Below, piece after piece: positions 1 to 8,476 of a stretch of 64,000 nt of DNA. Every line of letters starts with the position of its first letter. The first letter of the stretch is position 1. Below the pieces are notes generated by a model that worked only from the letters and a program-made list of their open reading frames with translations, had not been told where the DNA came from and searched no databases. The position numbers were made by a program, and so were the translations under genes. This DNA is from Vibrio sp. Of7-15. Its GTDB lineage: Bacteria; Pseudomonadota; Gammaproteobacteria; Enterobacterales; Vibrionaceae. The DNA is taken from the NCBI RefSeq assembly GCF_022347565.1, contig NZ_JAKRGH010000004.1:124001-188000 (forward strand), written 5' to 3'.

Positions 1-878
1 ATGTTTTTAACCTCCTGGTTAATCACTTTATCAATCGTGTGATCACCATGAAGACTTAACCCTAATGAATAGCTTCTTGCCGCTCCCTGTAAAACAGATA
101 AAGGTGTTTTTAAACCATGAGAAAGATCCGATAATAGTTGCCTTTGCTGCTCTTTTTGCTGCCTTTCATGATTAATTAAGTCATTTAAGCTTTCAACGAT
201 CGGAATCAGTTCAGGTGCCACATTATTATCTAACTCTGTAATATCACCTTTTTTTACTGCTTTTAATTGCTCGTTCATTTTCTTTATGGGTTTTAGGCTC
301 CAATTAGAAAAAAACCATATCAAAGGAAAAATGAAGAAGACATGGATTAAAAATGCGTATTCAACCAAAGCAAACTCCTCTTCTACTTCCGCGAAAACAA
401 TCGGATCTATGGTTCGATCTTCCTTTGCTGTGACAAAAATTAAATACGGTAATCCCGCACTAGCAGGATAATGCCTAACCCCGACTAGGTAATTAACATA
501 TTCCGATGTATTCTCTAACTCTAACTCTTCGAACCTGTCATAGCGCAGCCAATCTTTCTCTAGCTCGTCGACAATACTGTCTTCACCATGCGTTTGGTAA
601 AGCAATGCGCCTTTTTTAGAAAAAACCATCAACTGAGTTCCTGGCTCTTTAAACTTTTGAGGTAGCTCTCTTTGCAAAGATAACTTCCCCTCTTCCCAAC
701 GAAAGTCTTCTAATAAAAAGTTCGATTCAGCACTTAACCACCAGTTCACTACTTTATCGGTTGTGACATAAAACAGTAGCATGTTCACAAAACCATAACT
801 CACTGCTAAGAAAACCAAGGCCCAACTGGTAGCGATAAGATAACGAAACTTCAGCGTACGAAAGAATCGCTTTGCCAT
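1..878 (-). CDS. phoQ: PhoQ-like sensor histidine kinase, C-terminus cut by window edge
   Basis: Membrane sensor kinase that would phosphorylate the PhoP-like regulator encoded just upstream. About 292 N-terminal residues are visible: a first membrane helix (about 13-35), a periplasmic domain rich in acidic residues (EELELEN, EVEEEF) as in Mg2+/cation-sensing PhoQ domains, a second membrane helix, a HAMP segment, and the phosphoacceptor box DLSHGLKTPLSVLQG. That box resembles the DLTHSLKTPLAVLQ of enterobacterial PhoQ. The ATG at 878 overlaps the stop of phoP (TAATG), so the two are translationally coupled. The ATP-binding domain lies outside the window. The symbol rests on the pair and its promoter; PhoQ-like is safe, strict orthology is not proven. 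Confidence 0.8.
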   Translation of the reverse strand, partial: MAKRFFRTLKFRYLIATSWALVFLAVSYGFVNMLLFYVTTDKVVNWWLSAESNFLLEDFRWEEGKLSLQRELPQKFKEPGTQLMVFSKKGALLYQTHGEDSIVDELEKDWLRYDRFEELELENTSEYVNYLVGVRHYPASAGLPYLIFVTAKEDRTIDPIVFAEVEEEFALVEYAFLIHVFFIFPLIWFFSNWSLKPIKKMNEQLKAVKKGDITELDNNVAPELIPIVESLNDLINHERQQKEQQRQLLSDLSHGLKTPLSVLQGAARSYSLGLSLHGDHTIDKVINQEVKN

Positions 879-1546
879 TAAGAACACAATTTGTACCCTT
901 GGTTTCTAATGGTAACAATAGGATCACGCCCTAAATGCACTTTAATCTTCTTTCTAATTCGCCCTAGTAATACGGTAATTACATTTCCATCATCAGCGTA
1001 TTCATCACCGTAAACTTCAGAGCGTAGCTTTTCTTTACTGACGGTCTTATCTGCATTTAGCAATAAGCATTTCAGTAACTTATATTCATACGCACTAAGC
1101 TCGAGTCCATCCCCTTTAATAGTGATTGATTTTGCTTCCATATCTAATGTTAGCTCTCCTACCTCACACACTGAGCTTGAAAACCCATAGGAGCGACGAT
1201 ACAAAGCATTGATACGAGCTAATAACTCATCAAATATGAATGGTTTTGTTAGATAGTCATCAGCACCTGCATTTAACCCATCCACCTTATCAGCCCAATT
1301 ATCTCTGGCTGTTAAAACTAAAATAGGCAAATTTTTTTCTTGCTTGCGCCATCGTTTTAACCAAACTAAGCCATCTTCGTCGGGTAAACCAAGATCCAAA
1401 ATCACTAAATCAATTTCATAGTTAGTTAAGAAATAATGCCCTTCTTGCCCCGATTCAGCAGCATGGGTATTAATACCTTGAAAATTCAGTTGATTAGAAA
1501 GCTCATTCAATACAGATAAATTATCTTCAATCAGTAACACATTCAT
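878..1546 (-). CDS. phoP: PhoP-like OmpR-family response regulator
   Basis: DNA-binding response regulator of a PhoP/PhoQ pair. It has a receiver domain (residues 1-118) starting MNVLLIEDN, the phospho-acceptor in LVILDLGLPDEDGL, the conserved Thr in LVLTARDNW and Lys in DDYLTKPF. A winged-helix domain follows (about 128-222) ending IVTIRNQGYKL. The stretches LDLGLPDEDGL and LPILVLTAR match E. coli PhoP almost exactly. The start is placed at 1546 because the receiver domain begins there; in-frame ATGs at 1570 and 1597 would add a non-conserved tail. It overlaps the kinase gene downstream. A PhoP-box promoter lies about 85 bases upstream, so autoregulation is likely. Confidence 0.85.
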   Translation of the reverse strand: MNVLLIEDNLSVLNELSNQLNFQGINTHAAESGQEGHYFLTNYEIDLVILDLGLPDEDGLVWLKRWRKQEKNLPILVLTARDNWADKVDGLNAGADDYLTKPFIFDELLARINALYRRSYGFSSSVCEVGELTLDMEAKSITIKGDGLELSAYEYKLLKCLLLNADKTVSKEKLRSEVYGDEYADDGNVITVLLGRIRKKIKVHLGRDPIVTIRNQGYKLCS

Positions 1547-1612
1547 TAAAGCTATTGCACTCTTATACATAACATAATCTATGTAATTGAAGCACATAAA
1601 AGCTATTTAGTA

Positions 1613-1646
1613 ATCATATCTAAACAAAATAAACTCAATATAAACC
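1613..1646 (-). promoter_or_regulatory. PhoP-box promoter of phoP-phoQ
   Basis: On the minus strand there is a direct repeat GGTTTA-TATTG-AGTTTA (plus-strand 1630-1646 reads TAAACT, five bases, TAAACC). This matches the PhoP box consensus of two (T/G)GTTTA half-sites with an 11-base period. Eleven bases further downstream is TATGAT (1618-1613), a good -10 box. The absence of a clear -35 and the box position are as in class-I PhoP-activated promoters. It sits upstream of phoP, implying positive autoregulation. Confidence 0.7.
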
Positions 1647-1904
1647 AATTTATTCGTGTCCATGTTAAAAACAGGAATAGTGATATATTCCATAAACACC
1701 CCACCATTTTATACAATGTTCATTTATTGTTAAAAAATTGGAGTTTATATGTATTCAGATACACCTACTTTATCTTTATTAACCGGAAAGTATGAAAGAC
1801 TATTGCCTATGATAAGTCATGAGAGCATATAAAACGGTATTTCTTTGTGGGTATTGCCTTTCTTGGTTCGATCTTCGGGTCGTAATTCCAACTTGTTGAA
1901 AATC

Positions 1905-2420
1905 AGCTATAGAACTTCCGTTTAATAGATGTGCCTATCACTTTGCCATGCATTTCTTCTGATTTTGAGAAACTTATCGTTTTACGATTGAAGCGTTTTA
2001 ATCGTGTTCTTCATGTAAGGTTTTGTCGTTCAATACGTTAAGTGAATAGCTTTCCCACAATGTGCTTCTCTGCTGTAAGGAGTGATGAATACACAGCAAA
2101 GAACAAAATGCTTCTGCATTTCGGCGACCAAAGGCATGCACAATGATCCTTTTAAATCTGGGTTACCATACATACCAAAGCCAACGTTGATTCTTCTTGT
2201 TCTGAACAAATGACCATTACTCGTCCACTTCAAAGATAAGTTCGATTTCAGCATCGTCAAAAAGAAGTGTAGTTACTCAGTTTGGTTGCCGCTTTTTAAT
2301 GCGCGAATTCAGGATATCCTCAATACCGTATTAAACCCAATGTGTAATACTGCAGTGTTTACACGCCGTTTTATTTTTTCTTCTATAATGACGTAAACAG
2401 AAATTTCAGATTTTCTCACA
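1905..2420 (-). pseudogene. Decayed IS1-family transposase (insA end plus insB)
   Basis: Read on the minus strand, this stretch contains scattered but clear IS1 transposase similarity broken by stops and frameshifts. An InsA-like end (VLHIGFNTVLRI) is followed by an InsB-like frame FDDAEIELIFEVDE-stop-WSFVQNKKNQRWLWYVW-stop, then RIIVHAFGRRNAEAF. In another frame come LFT-stop-RIERQNLT and FNRKTISFSKSEEMHGKVIG, matching the IS1 segments FTQRIERHNL and RKSLSFSKSVELHDKVIG. No intact frame longer than about 75 codons remains and no terminal inverted repeats were identified, so the element is inactive and its ends are approximate. The flank at 1647-1904 shows no gene. Confidence 0.8.
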
Positions 2421-2458
2421 AGCCATCTTAATTGCCCGGCCTCGACCAGGATTTTTCA

Positions 2459-3337
2459 TTAATTCCAAGTTATGCCGCCGTCACTATTAAAAAAGAATTT
2501 TGACACTGCATTACTAACCGAAGAACTAAAAACATTTTTCTTTTCACCTTCATTTGAATGTAGGTCATAATTGTATTCATTACCGAAACCGACGCTATTA
2601 GTTTCTTTGTAGTTACTAAATGAAATTAGATCGCCAGCTTTCCAAAATGAGTAAATGTTTCTTTCATTTGTGGAATGATCATATTTTGAGTTTGAAAGGA
2701 TAATTTTTCTATGCTCTGAGCCGTTGCTATTGTATTCAAAAATTGCTTTAAAGTTTGAATATCCACCTTTTGAAATTTCTTCATAGATTGCAAAATGCTT
2801 TCCTTTAGACCAATTATCCCAATTATAATTAAACTCAAAATAATTGTTTGAATCGATTCTTAGTTTTCCCTCTCCGCACCAGTTAACACCGCCAACGGAG
2901 CATGAATAAGTAAAGGTGATGATTTCGCCGTTAAAGTTCGTAACAACATAATCAACAGTTGGATCAACTTGCGCGGCTCTTACCGTAGCCATAAGCTGAT
3001 CAAGACTTTCCATAGGGTAATTAAATTGCTTTGTCGCAGCAGCTAAATAATATTTAGTGGCTTCATCTAGTGCCTTATATGACTCTCTAGCCTGTTGTTC
3101 TAATACATCCGTTGTTTTATCGTTATCAGTATCAGCGGTTTCAATATTAGTAAACCTTTCAAACTCAGACAAAGAAACATTATCCTTGTTAACTTTAAAT
3201 TCTGAATTCTTTTTTGTAACGGTTTTTTTTGTTCCACCGTTCCCGGAGTCAGGTTTAGTTGTTGTTTTTGTCTCTTCATCGCCGCCGCAAGCCGTAAGAA
3301 GAACAGAAATAATTAATGTTGCAATAATCTGTTTCAT
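2459..3337 (-). CDS. Putative lipoprotein of unknown function
   Basis: A 292-residue protein with a lipoprotein signal peptide (MKQIIATLIISVLLTACGG; lipobox LTAC, lipidated Cys 17), followed by a Thr/Lys-rich low-complexity linker and a globular domain. Its second half is rich in Tyr, Ser and Asn (YEEISKGGYSNFKAIFEYN), suggesting a beta-strand repeat structure. I recognise no family. The stop lies close to the decayed IS1 copy, so the C-terminus could have been altered by that insertion, but nothing proves it. It follows the barrel protein gene in the same direction across a 52-base gap and may be co-transcribed with it. Confidence 0.6.
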   Translation of the reverse strand: MKQIIATLIISVLLTACGGDEETKTTTKPDSGNGGTKKTVTKKNSEFKVNKDNVSLSEFERFTNIETADTDNDKTTDVLEQQARESYKALDEATKYYLAAATKQFNYPMESLDQLMATVRAAQVDPTVDYVVTNFNGEIITFTYSCSVGGVNWCGEGKLRIDSNNYFEFNYNWDNWSKGKHFAIYEEISKGGYSNFKAIFEYNSNGSEHRKIILSNSKYDHSTNERNIYSFWKAGDLISFSNYKETNSVGFGNEYNYDLHSNEGEKKNVFSSSVSNAVSKFFFNSDGGITWN

Positions 3338-3389
3338 TGTTTAAGCCTTAAAATTAAAATAGCCAGCGCGTTAACGCTGGCAAATAGAA

Positions 3390-3980
3390 TTAAAAATTGT
3401 AGTTAATACCAGCGTAAGTAACGCCTAGATCAACATCGTAATCTTTACCCGTTGTTTCTTGAACGTATGATGTTTTGTCGTAGCCAGCTTTAAAAATTAC
3501 TTTTTTGAATTTATAACCAAACTCTAAGCCTGTAGTTATAGCCATTCCTGAATCAGATTTGCTTTCATCTAAAGCTGTCATTTCTTGCATTAAATAACCA
3601 CCGCCAACTTTAGCCCCGGCATAGAAACCATTAAAAACAATCTTTGGCATTACAATAGCCTGAACGCCAGAATGATCTAGTGAAATAGTACCGTGGCCAA
3701 TAGGTGTAACTTTTGAAGTTCCGAAATCTTTATATTCAATATATGATTGGATTTCTAAAAAGTTATTTATATAACTATTAACGCCAGCTTGAATAGCAAA
3801 AGCTGAATCATCTTCTGTTGAAACTGCAATATTTGCCTTTCCAAGTTCATCAAGCGCCGCATCAACCCATTCGTTGCTCATATCAGTTTGACCAAATGAA
3901 ACGCCAACGAACGTATCTACAGCAAAAGCATTAACAGAAATTAGGGATGATAAGACGGTTGCCAATACTACTTTTTTCAT
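3390..3980 (-). CDS. Small outer-membrane beta-barrel protein
   Basis: A 196-residue protein with a Sec signal peptide (MKKVVLATVLSSLISVNAFA). The mature chain alternates polar and hydrophobic residues in short strands and ends in VTYAGINYNF, with the C-terminal Phe typical of outer-membrane barrels recognised by the Bam complex. Its length fits an eight-stranded OmpA/OmpW-like barrel (porin-family 'outer membrane beta-barrel'). There is no peptidoglycan-binding OmpA domain. A lipoprotein gene follows 52 bases downstream. The specific function is unknown. Confidence 0.7.
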   Translation of the reverse strand: MKKVVLATVLSSLISVNAFAVDTFVGVSFGQTDMSNEWVDAALDELGKANIAVSTEDDSAFAIQAGVNSYINNFLEIQSYIEYKDFGTSKVTPIGHGTISLDHSGVQAIVMPKIVFNGFYAGAKVGGGYLMQEMTALDESKSDSGMAITTGLEFGYKFKKVIFKAGYDKTSYVQETTGKDYDVDLGVTYAGINYNF

Positions 3981-4188
3981 AACTACTACTCTTTACTTAT
4001 ATTTAGAGAACAAAATATTTTCTCAACGGGCGCTATGTTAAGTGAACAGTGTTCACTAATCAATATAAAGATGCATTTTATTTACATGTTAATAAGCATC
4101 TGAAATTAATTTAATATTTTGTAATCGCCGTTAACAGACTGGCGTAATCTAACAACTTTTCCGGCTCTACAGCCTTCAAAAAGCTTGT

Positions 4189-5159
4189 TCAAATCCCACT
4201 TTCAGTAAGACGTGCCCCGCTTACTTTGCCATTGGCCACCATCACTTCCGTACAGATCTCTTGTTCGTCGCCATTAATGTCTTGTGGTGTTACTGATTCA
4301 ACATCTCTGGCGAAATAATCAGTGAAGGTGAGATGGATCCCGCCACCTCACCTTTAGTGATATACCAACGGTATTGACGCTTACTCACATCTTCTTTATC
4401 ACTATCCCGATCATAATAAGTAGTCTCACTGGTTAAGCGATCACCCACCTTTATTTTTCCTTGTTGATACCCAGTTACCTTAATATCTGCAACTGGCGCA
4501 GAGCCTAAAGCACCAAGAATGGGGCTGGTTTTCTTAGAACAAAAAGGCGTTTTATTTTTTGTTCGATAAGTCGTACAAGCATGAATGCGAGAGCCTTCGT
4601 GTTCATTTGTTAAACGAAATTGCCACTTCATCTGCCCTTGAATAAGTATGTCATTCACATACCACTGATATGGAATGTTCTCATCATGACCACCATCAGA
4701 CAAAGCATGTAGTTTATGACCAACACGGTAACCATAACCTAAATCCGTTAGTGTGATGTTATAGGTGTATACTGGCTCTCTGCCTTCCACATACATAGAA
4801 GAGCTGCACACAATATGACCTTTAACACGATTTCCAGAGTTCACTGGTCGTACACAAAACTGGATTTCATGACCTTGCAGTTTGTCATCATCTAAATGCA
4901 GGACTCGACCTTTGCCTATTTGCGTACCGTCTGTTTTTTGCCAAAACAACTCTGAAGCATCGCTTTCATTACGTTGACTCGCGATAAAATCATAAGAGCC
5001 ACTGATGCTTTCACCTACTTTGACACTGCCCTCAATATTGACGTTAGAAGCGACAGGTTCTTGTTTCGGTTTTGTTGAATTTGAAGAATTTCCATCATCA
5101 CTGCCGCAGCCGATTAAAGCTGTAGAGAGAAGTACACACAGCGTGAATTTATTGAGCAT
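4189..5159 (-). pseudogene. Lipoprotein with Ig-like repeats, apparently frameshifted near its 3' end
   Basis: The reading frame starts at 5159 with MLNKFTLCVLLSTALIGCG, a lipoprotein signal (lipobox LIGC). Repeats of the 'VxVGDxLxxxYxYxDxDxDxExxxxYxWY' type follow, e.g. KVGESISGSYDF and KVGDRLTSETTYYDRDSD, a bacterial Ig-like fold common in surface proteins. The open frame stops at 4290. In the next frame, 4189-4310 encodes a segment with the look of the missing repeat end (TPQDINGDEQEICTEV, then ANGKVSGARLTESGI), paralleling HIVCSSS and IHACTTYRTKN in earlier repeats. A single indel near 4305 would join the two. It may be a real frameshift or a sequencing error. The function is unknown. Confidence 0.6.
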
Positions 5160-5244
5160 ATTACAACCAATATTTACTACATTTATTGAATAACTATGAT
5201 GTGAAGCAGTTGATAGCTTCACCTAAATTTTGAGGAAGTGAGCA

Positions 5245-5502
5245 TTAATCTGTTTTTATTATTTCTCCAATAAGTTCTTCTATTATCCTTTGTGCCCTCA
5301 ATTTTGATGCCTGTTTACAAAAGTCTTTTTCAGTATTTAAAAGGTCTAAATTAATTCTTGTTATCAAGTTTTTATCTTGAAAGTCGAGCAATTTATTTTG
5401 TGTAAAATAGCAGTTAAGGCTCAAGCGTAATAAGTCGATGTTTTCACCTTCTTGCCCCGTTATTGCTTGATATTTTTCCAGCTTAGATAATAGCTTGTTC
5501 AT
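5245..5502 (-). CDS. Small hypothetical protein under a PhoP-type promoter
   Basis: An 85-residue, mostly helical protein (MNKLLSKLEKYQAI... ending in LRAQRIIEELIGEIIKTD) without signal peptide or membrane segment, so probably cytoplasmic. I recognise no family. The start at 5502 is the only upstream ATG in frame, but it has no strong ribosome-binding site. What makes it notable is its promoter: a PhoP box and TATGAT placed exactly as at phoP lie 40-75 bases upstream. That supports it being a real, PhoP-responsive gene. Confidence 0.5.
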   Translation of the reverse strand: MNKLLSKLEKYQAITGQEGENIDLLRLSLNCYFTQNKLLDFQDKNLITRINLDLLNTEKDFCKQASKLRAQRIIEELIGEIIKTD

Positions 5503-5542
5503 TTAACTACCAAGATTAATTGTTCACTATGAGTTCAATTCA

Positions 5543-5576
5543 ATCATAAATAAAAAGTATAAACTCAAAATAAACA
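5543..5576 (-). promoter_or_regulatory. Second PhoP-box promoter
   Basis: The minus strand reads TGTTTA-TTTTG-AGTTTA (5576-5560), two PhoP half-sites with five bases between. Eleven bases after it comes TATGAT (5548-5543). Box spacing, distance to the -10 and the -10 sequence itself are identical to those upstream of phoP. It would drive the small gene that starts at 5502. The box overlaps the left arm of an inverted repeat. Confidence 0.6.
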
Positions 5577-5603
5577 ACGATGTTTTATTATGAGTTTATA
5601 CTT
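5555..5603. repeat. Inverted repeat overlapping the PhoP box
   Basis: Arms AAGTATAAACTCA (5555-5567) and TGAGTTTATACTT (5591-5603) are perfect complements of 13 bases. Pairing continues inward with a bulge (AATAAACA against TGTTTTATT) to a loop ACGA at 5577-5580. It could form a terminator-like hairpin for the gene downstream at 5688-6725 read in either direction, or be an operator. Its left arm contains a PhoP half-site. Confidence 0.5.
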
Positions 5604-5687
5604 AATTAAATCAGCACCATAATATCCGTATGCTATTAACCACAGTCATTAAACCATACTTTTTAAAGGGCTTATCTGTTATCTGAT

Positions 5688-6725
5688 TTAGTATTCCAAA
5701 GCGCTGCACATTTCATCACCACTAAACTCCAAAAGCCCCTGAGGGAAATCTGCTTCTTCAACTAATTTTCCCCATTTATATACTTTCAACTTAATAGTGG
5801 CATACATGGACTTCATAATCGGTTTTTCAGCCCCAAAGACTTTCATGGAAGGCATATCAGTAATATAAAAATCAGACAGATTGGATTGCGCTTCTGCAAT
5901 CACTTTTTTCCCAAGTTTCTTTATTTCTATTCGGAAATACCCTTGGCAAGCATCGGACTCCTTCTTCACACTAAACCCAACCATCGATGGCTTAAGTAGC
6001 ACATCCTGATCTTCAGAGAAATAACGCCCTACCCATAACTCAAAAGGAAAATCCTTGGAATATCCCCCTGTCATCATTAACTGCTGTTCAGGTGTAAAAG
6101 CCCCAATGAAGACGAAGCCTTGGCTCTTATTACTGTCAAACCACCCTTTGTCTAGGTAAGTAATGCCTTCGCCTTTGTGATTTAACCCTCCCATTGAAAA
6201 CTCATAGCTGCTTTCTGTTCCCATGGTATAAATGAAATATTTTGTATTTACGCTTGGTAAATCTCCTATCCAGCCATATGGGTTTTTACCTGGGTTCTTT
6301 CCTTGCCAATAACGCTTATGTTCACCAATAAAATCGAGTTTAAAATTCAAGTCGTCTAATGCCAGTGAAATAGACTGGTTATTCACATTCACTTTGCCGG
6401 GTACAAAAAAACGAAATTTCCCTGTAGTAGGGTCACCTTCCAGCTGCACATCATCAAAGTATTTATCTACCGTTGTTTTTGTTCCTCCAATGGGCGCATA
6501 AACAAAGTGTACATAAGCTCGCTCTTTTTGATCTGTGATCTCCGGAGTAAGATAAGTCTGCACACTGATTTTAAAATAGCCAACATTGGGATCATTCAGA
6601 TAATAAAACCACTGCTCACTCCAGCTTTGGCTATTTGGTGTGTGTGGGCGAATATCCTCTAATGTAGTAGCAAAACAAGCAGAAATAGAGAGCCAAAAAA
6701 GGCAAAAGTATCCTGTAATTCTCAT
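5688..6725 (-). CDS. Exported lipocalin-like (CrtC/AttH-type) protein
   Basis: A 345-residue protein with a Sec signal (MRITGYFCLFWLSISACFA). The body is rich in beta strands, with features reminiscent of the hydroxyneurosporene synthase CrtC / AttH double-lipocalin superfamily: an early WSEQWFYYLND segment, a central MGGLNHKGEGITYLDKGW motif and a later GFVFIGAF plus GGYS pair. Those families bind or hydrate hydrophobic ligands such as carotenoids. Because it follows a carotenoid oxygenase and a FAD oxidase in the same direction (49 bases after the oxidase stop), a role in handling an apolar substrate outside the cytoplasm is plausible. The family assignment is tentative. Confidence 0.5.
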   Translation of the reverse strand: MRITGYFCLFWLSISACFATTLEDIRPHTPNSQSWSEQWFYYLNDPNVGYFKISVQTYLTPEITDQKERAYVHFVYAPIGGTKTTVDKYFDDVQLEGDPTTGKFRFFVPGKVNVNNQSISLALDDLNFKLDFIGEHKRYWQGKNPGKNPYGWIGDLPSVNTKYFIYTMGTESSYEFSMGGLNHKGEGITYLDKGWFDSNKSQGFVFIGAFTPEQQLMMTGGYSKDFPFELWVGRYFSEDQDVLLKPSMVGFSVKKESDACQGYFRIEIKKLGKKVIAEAQSNLSDFYITDMPSMKVFGAEKPIMKSMYATIKLKVYKWGKLVEEADFPQGLLEFSGDEMCSALEY

Positions 6726-6774
6726 TATTCATCCTTGGAATAAAATGAGGGAGAAGTGTCTCCCTCACAATCTA

Positions 6775-8385
6775 TTAACGACAAATCTTCGCATCAGTAA
6801 AATGCAACCCAGACTGACAGCTCGTACCAGCCTGACAATGATCATCTATTTGACAGTAGCATTCCCCACGAACATTACATTCCGGCGTTAAATAGTCATC
6901 TAATGAAACGTTGCCACTAACACGATCCCAGAATGGATTTGTGAATACGTTATATGGGTCTAACTCAGCTTTTGCTTGCAAAAACTCAGGCCACATTGGG
7001 AAACGTGATGGCATATCTTCAAAAATCGCAACCGAATTTTTCCCCCAATGTGGGCGTGCTTCGTATTTGCGTAACGACATTTGCTCAATTTCTAGGTTTA
7101 CATAATAATTCTTCGGCTCTTTTTTGCCTTCTTGACGCAACGTGTATTCAATACCCACAAATGCCGTTTCACGACCTGCACTCATGCCAAGGTAGCTGTC
7201 TGAGGCTTTACCAAAGCGAAAGTAAATACCATTCAGAGGGAAACAAGTTTTCGGGTGTGCCGCGACAATTTTTCGAACATCACGAATCCAATCTGGAAGA
7301 CGTTCAATCTCGATAGCCACCTCTTGGAGTGCAATAGGTAAACGATCCCAAATACACTTATTTGGATCTTTACATTTAAAGTACTGCATTTGATCAGAAT
7401 GCCCTATTGGGTCACTCACTTTCTTACCTGTCACACTGTCACGGAAATAAGATTTTGCCCTAGCCTGATAACGAGCTTTTGCTGCTAAACATTGAAGTCC
7501 TGTCCCCGGAAATTCATGGGCTGCGTTAAATAACAAACCAAAAAAGAACTCTTGAGCATCTGATACGTCTGCCTGAGCGTTATAAGCCAATCCAGGAGTT
7601 TCTAAAGGAACTGGGTTGTAAAGTGTGGTGGTATAACGCCCAAGGCCAGGAAACCAAGCAATATTTGCCGAGTAATTATTACGCGCAATATCAAGCACGG
7701 CCTCTTCTAATCCTTTGTCACTCATATAACCAGTCACATCGGCTTTTACTTTAAAGGCATCTTCAATTTTTAACGTAACTTCAACTACAACACCCAATAC
7801 TCCTAGATTAACTCGGGCGGCATTGAGTAACTCTCCAGTTAAAACACGAACATCACCGTTACCATCAACCACTTTCATCTCGGTGACGTAGTCGGCCAAC
7901 ATATTACTTGGTTTATCCAATGTTGAACCATGCGTGCCACTGCCTAGCATTCCACCAATGGTGAAAATAGCCAGCTCAGTCACCATGTTAATGCCATAGC
8001 CTTGCTCACGTAGGAAATCATTTAAGTCATTGAAACGCATGCCAGCTTCAACCGTAACCAACTTGTTATCTGCATCAAAATGAACAATTTTATTCATCTT
8101 TTTCAGCGTAACCTGAATCTGATCATCCCCTGCACAAGCGGCATCAATCTGGCTAGCAAACTTACGATTGCCAGTCATAATGGTTTTTCCTCGTGCAATG
8201 GCGTCTTCCACAATCGCTTGTACTTCTTCAATCGATGCGGGATCGTAAATGCCTTCCGGCTGGCATGTATACGTTCCCTGATAGTTTGATATTTCTCGCT
8301 CAGGTTCAGTCGAGTGCAAGGCAAACGCGGTTCCCAGCGCCGCAGAGAGCATAAGCGCAGGTAAAACTAACTTCTTTTTTCTCAT
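6775..8385 (-). CDS. Secreted FAD-linked oxidase (aldonolactone oxidase-like)
   Basis: A flavoprotein oxidase of the VAO/PCMH fold. The start at 8385 (MRKKKLVLPALMLSAALG) has a good ribosome-binding site (AAGGAAA) and gives a Sec signal peptide; an upstream in-frame ATG at 8508 would overlap the preceding gene and hide the signal. The FAD-binding half includes LVTVEAGMRFNDLNDFL, FTIGGMLGSGTHGS and NLGVLGVVVEVTL. The C-terminal half has the ALO-type ending RPHWGKNS followed by LDPYNVFTNPFWD. A Cys-rich tail with six or more Cys (CNVRGECYCQIDDHCQ) follows. The usual covalent-flavin His of the GxGHS loop is replaced (TGNRKFAS), so FAD may be non-covalent. The substrate is unknown; the neighbours suggest a hydrophobic alcohol or carotenoid-derived compound. 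Confidence 0.75.
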   Translation of the reverse strand: MRKKKLVLPALMLSAALGTAFALHSTEPEREISNYQGTYTCQPEGIYDPASIEEVQAIVEDAIARGKTIMTGNRKFASQIDAACAGDDQIQVTLKKMNKIVHFDADNKLVTVEAGMRFNDLNDFLREQGYGINMVTELAIFTIGGMLGSGTHGSTLDKPSNMLADYVTEMKVVDGNGDVRVLTGELLNAARVNLGVLGVVVEVTLKIEDAFKVKADVTGYMSDKGLEEAVLDIARNNYSANIAWFPGLGRYTTTLYNPVPLETPGLAYNAQADVSDAQEFFFGLLFNAAHEFPGTGLQCLAAKARYQARAKSYFRDSVTGKKVSDPIGHSDQMQYFKCKDPNKCIWDRLPIALQEVAIEIERLPDWIRDVRKIVAAHPKTCFPLNGIYFRFGKASDSYLGMSAGRETAFVGIEYTLRQEGKKEPKNYYVNLEIEQMSLRKYEARPHWGKNSVAIFEDMPSRFPMWPEFLQAKAELDPYNVFTNPFWDRVSGNVSLDDYLTPECNVRGECYCQIDDHCQAGTSCQSGLHFTDAKICR

Positions 8386-8476
8386 TACAGTTTCCTTTTG
8401 TTGAGCAAAAACAGCCCTAGGCTCACAAAGCAAGCCTAGAGAGTAAGTAAAAGTTTTATTAAGAATGTCGTGGCTA

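Noticed and set aside
286-471. Plus-strand frame inside the first kinase gene
   Set aside because: It lies antisense to the HAMP and periplasmic parts of the PhoQ-like gene, which has clear coding motifs.
2626-2838. Alternative minus-strand frame within the lipoprotein gene at 2459-3337
   Set aside because: It overlaps a longer frame with a proper lipoprotein signal and has no features of its own.
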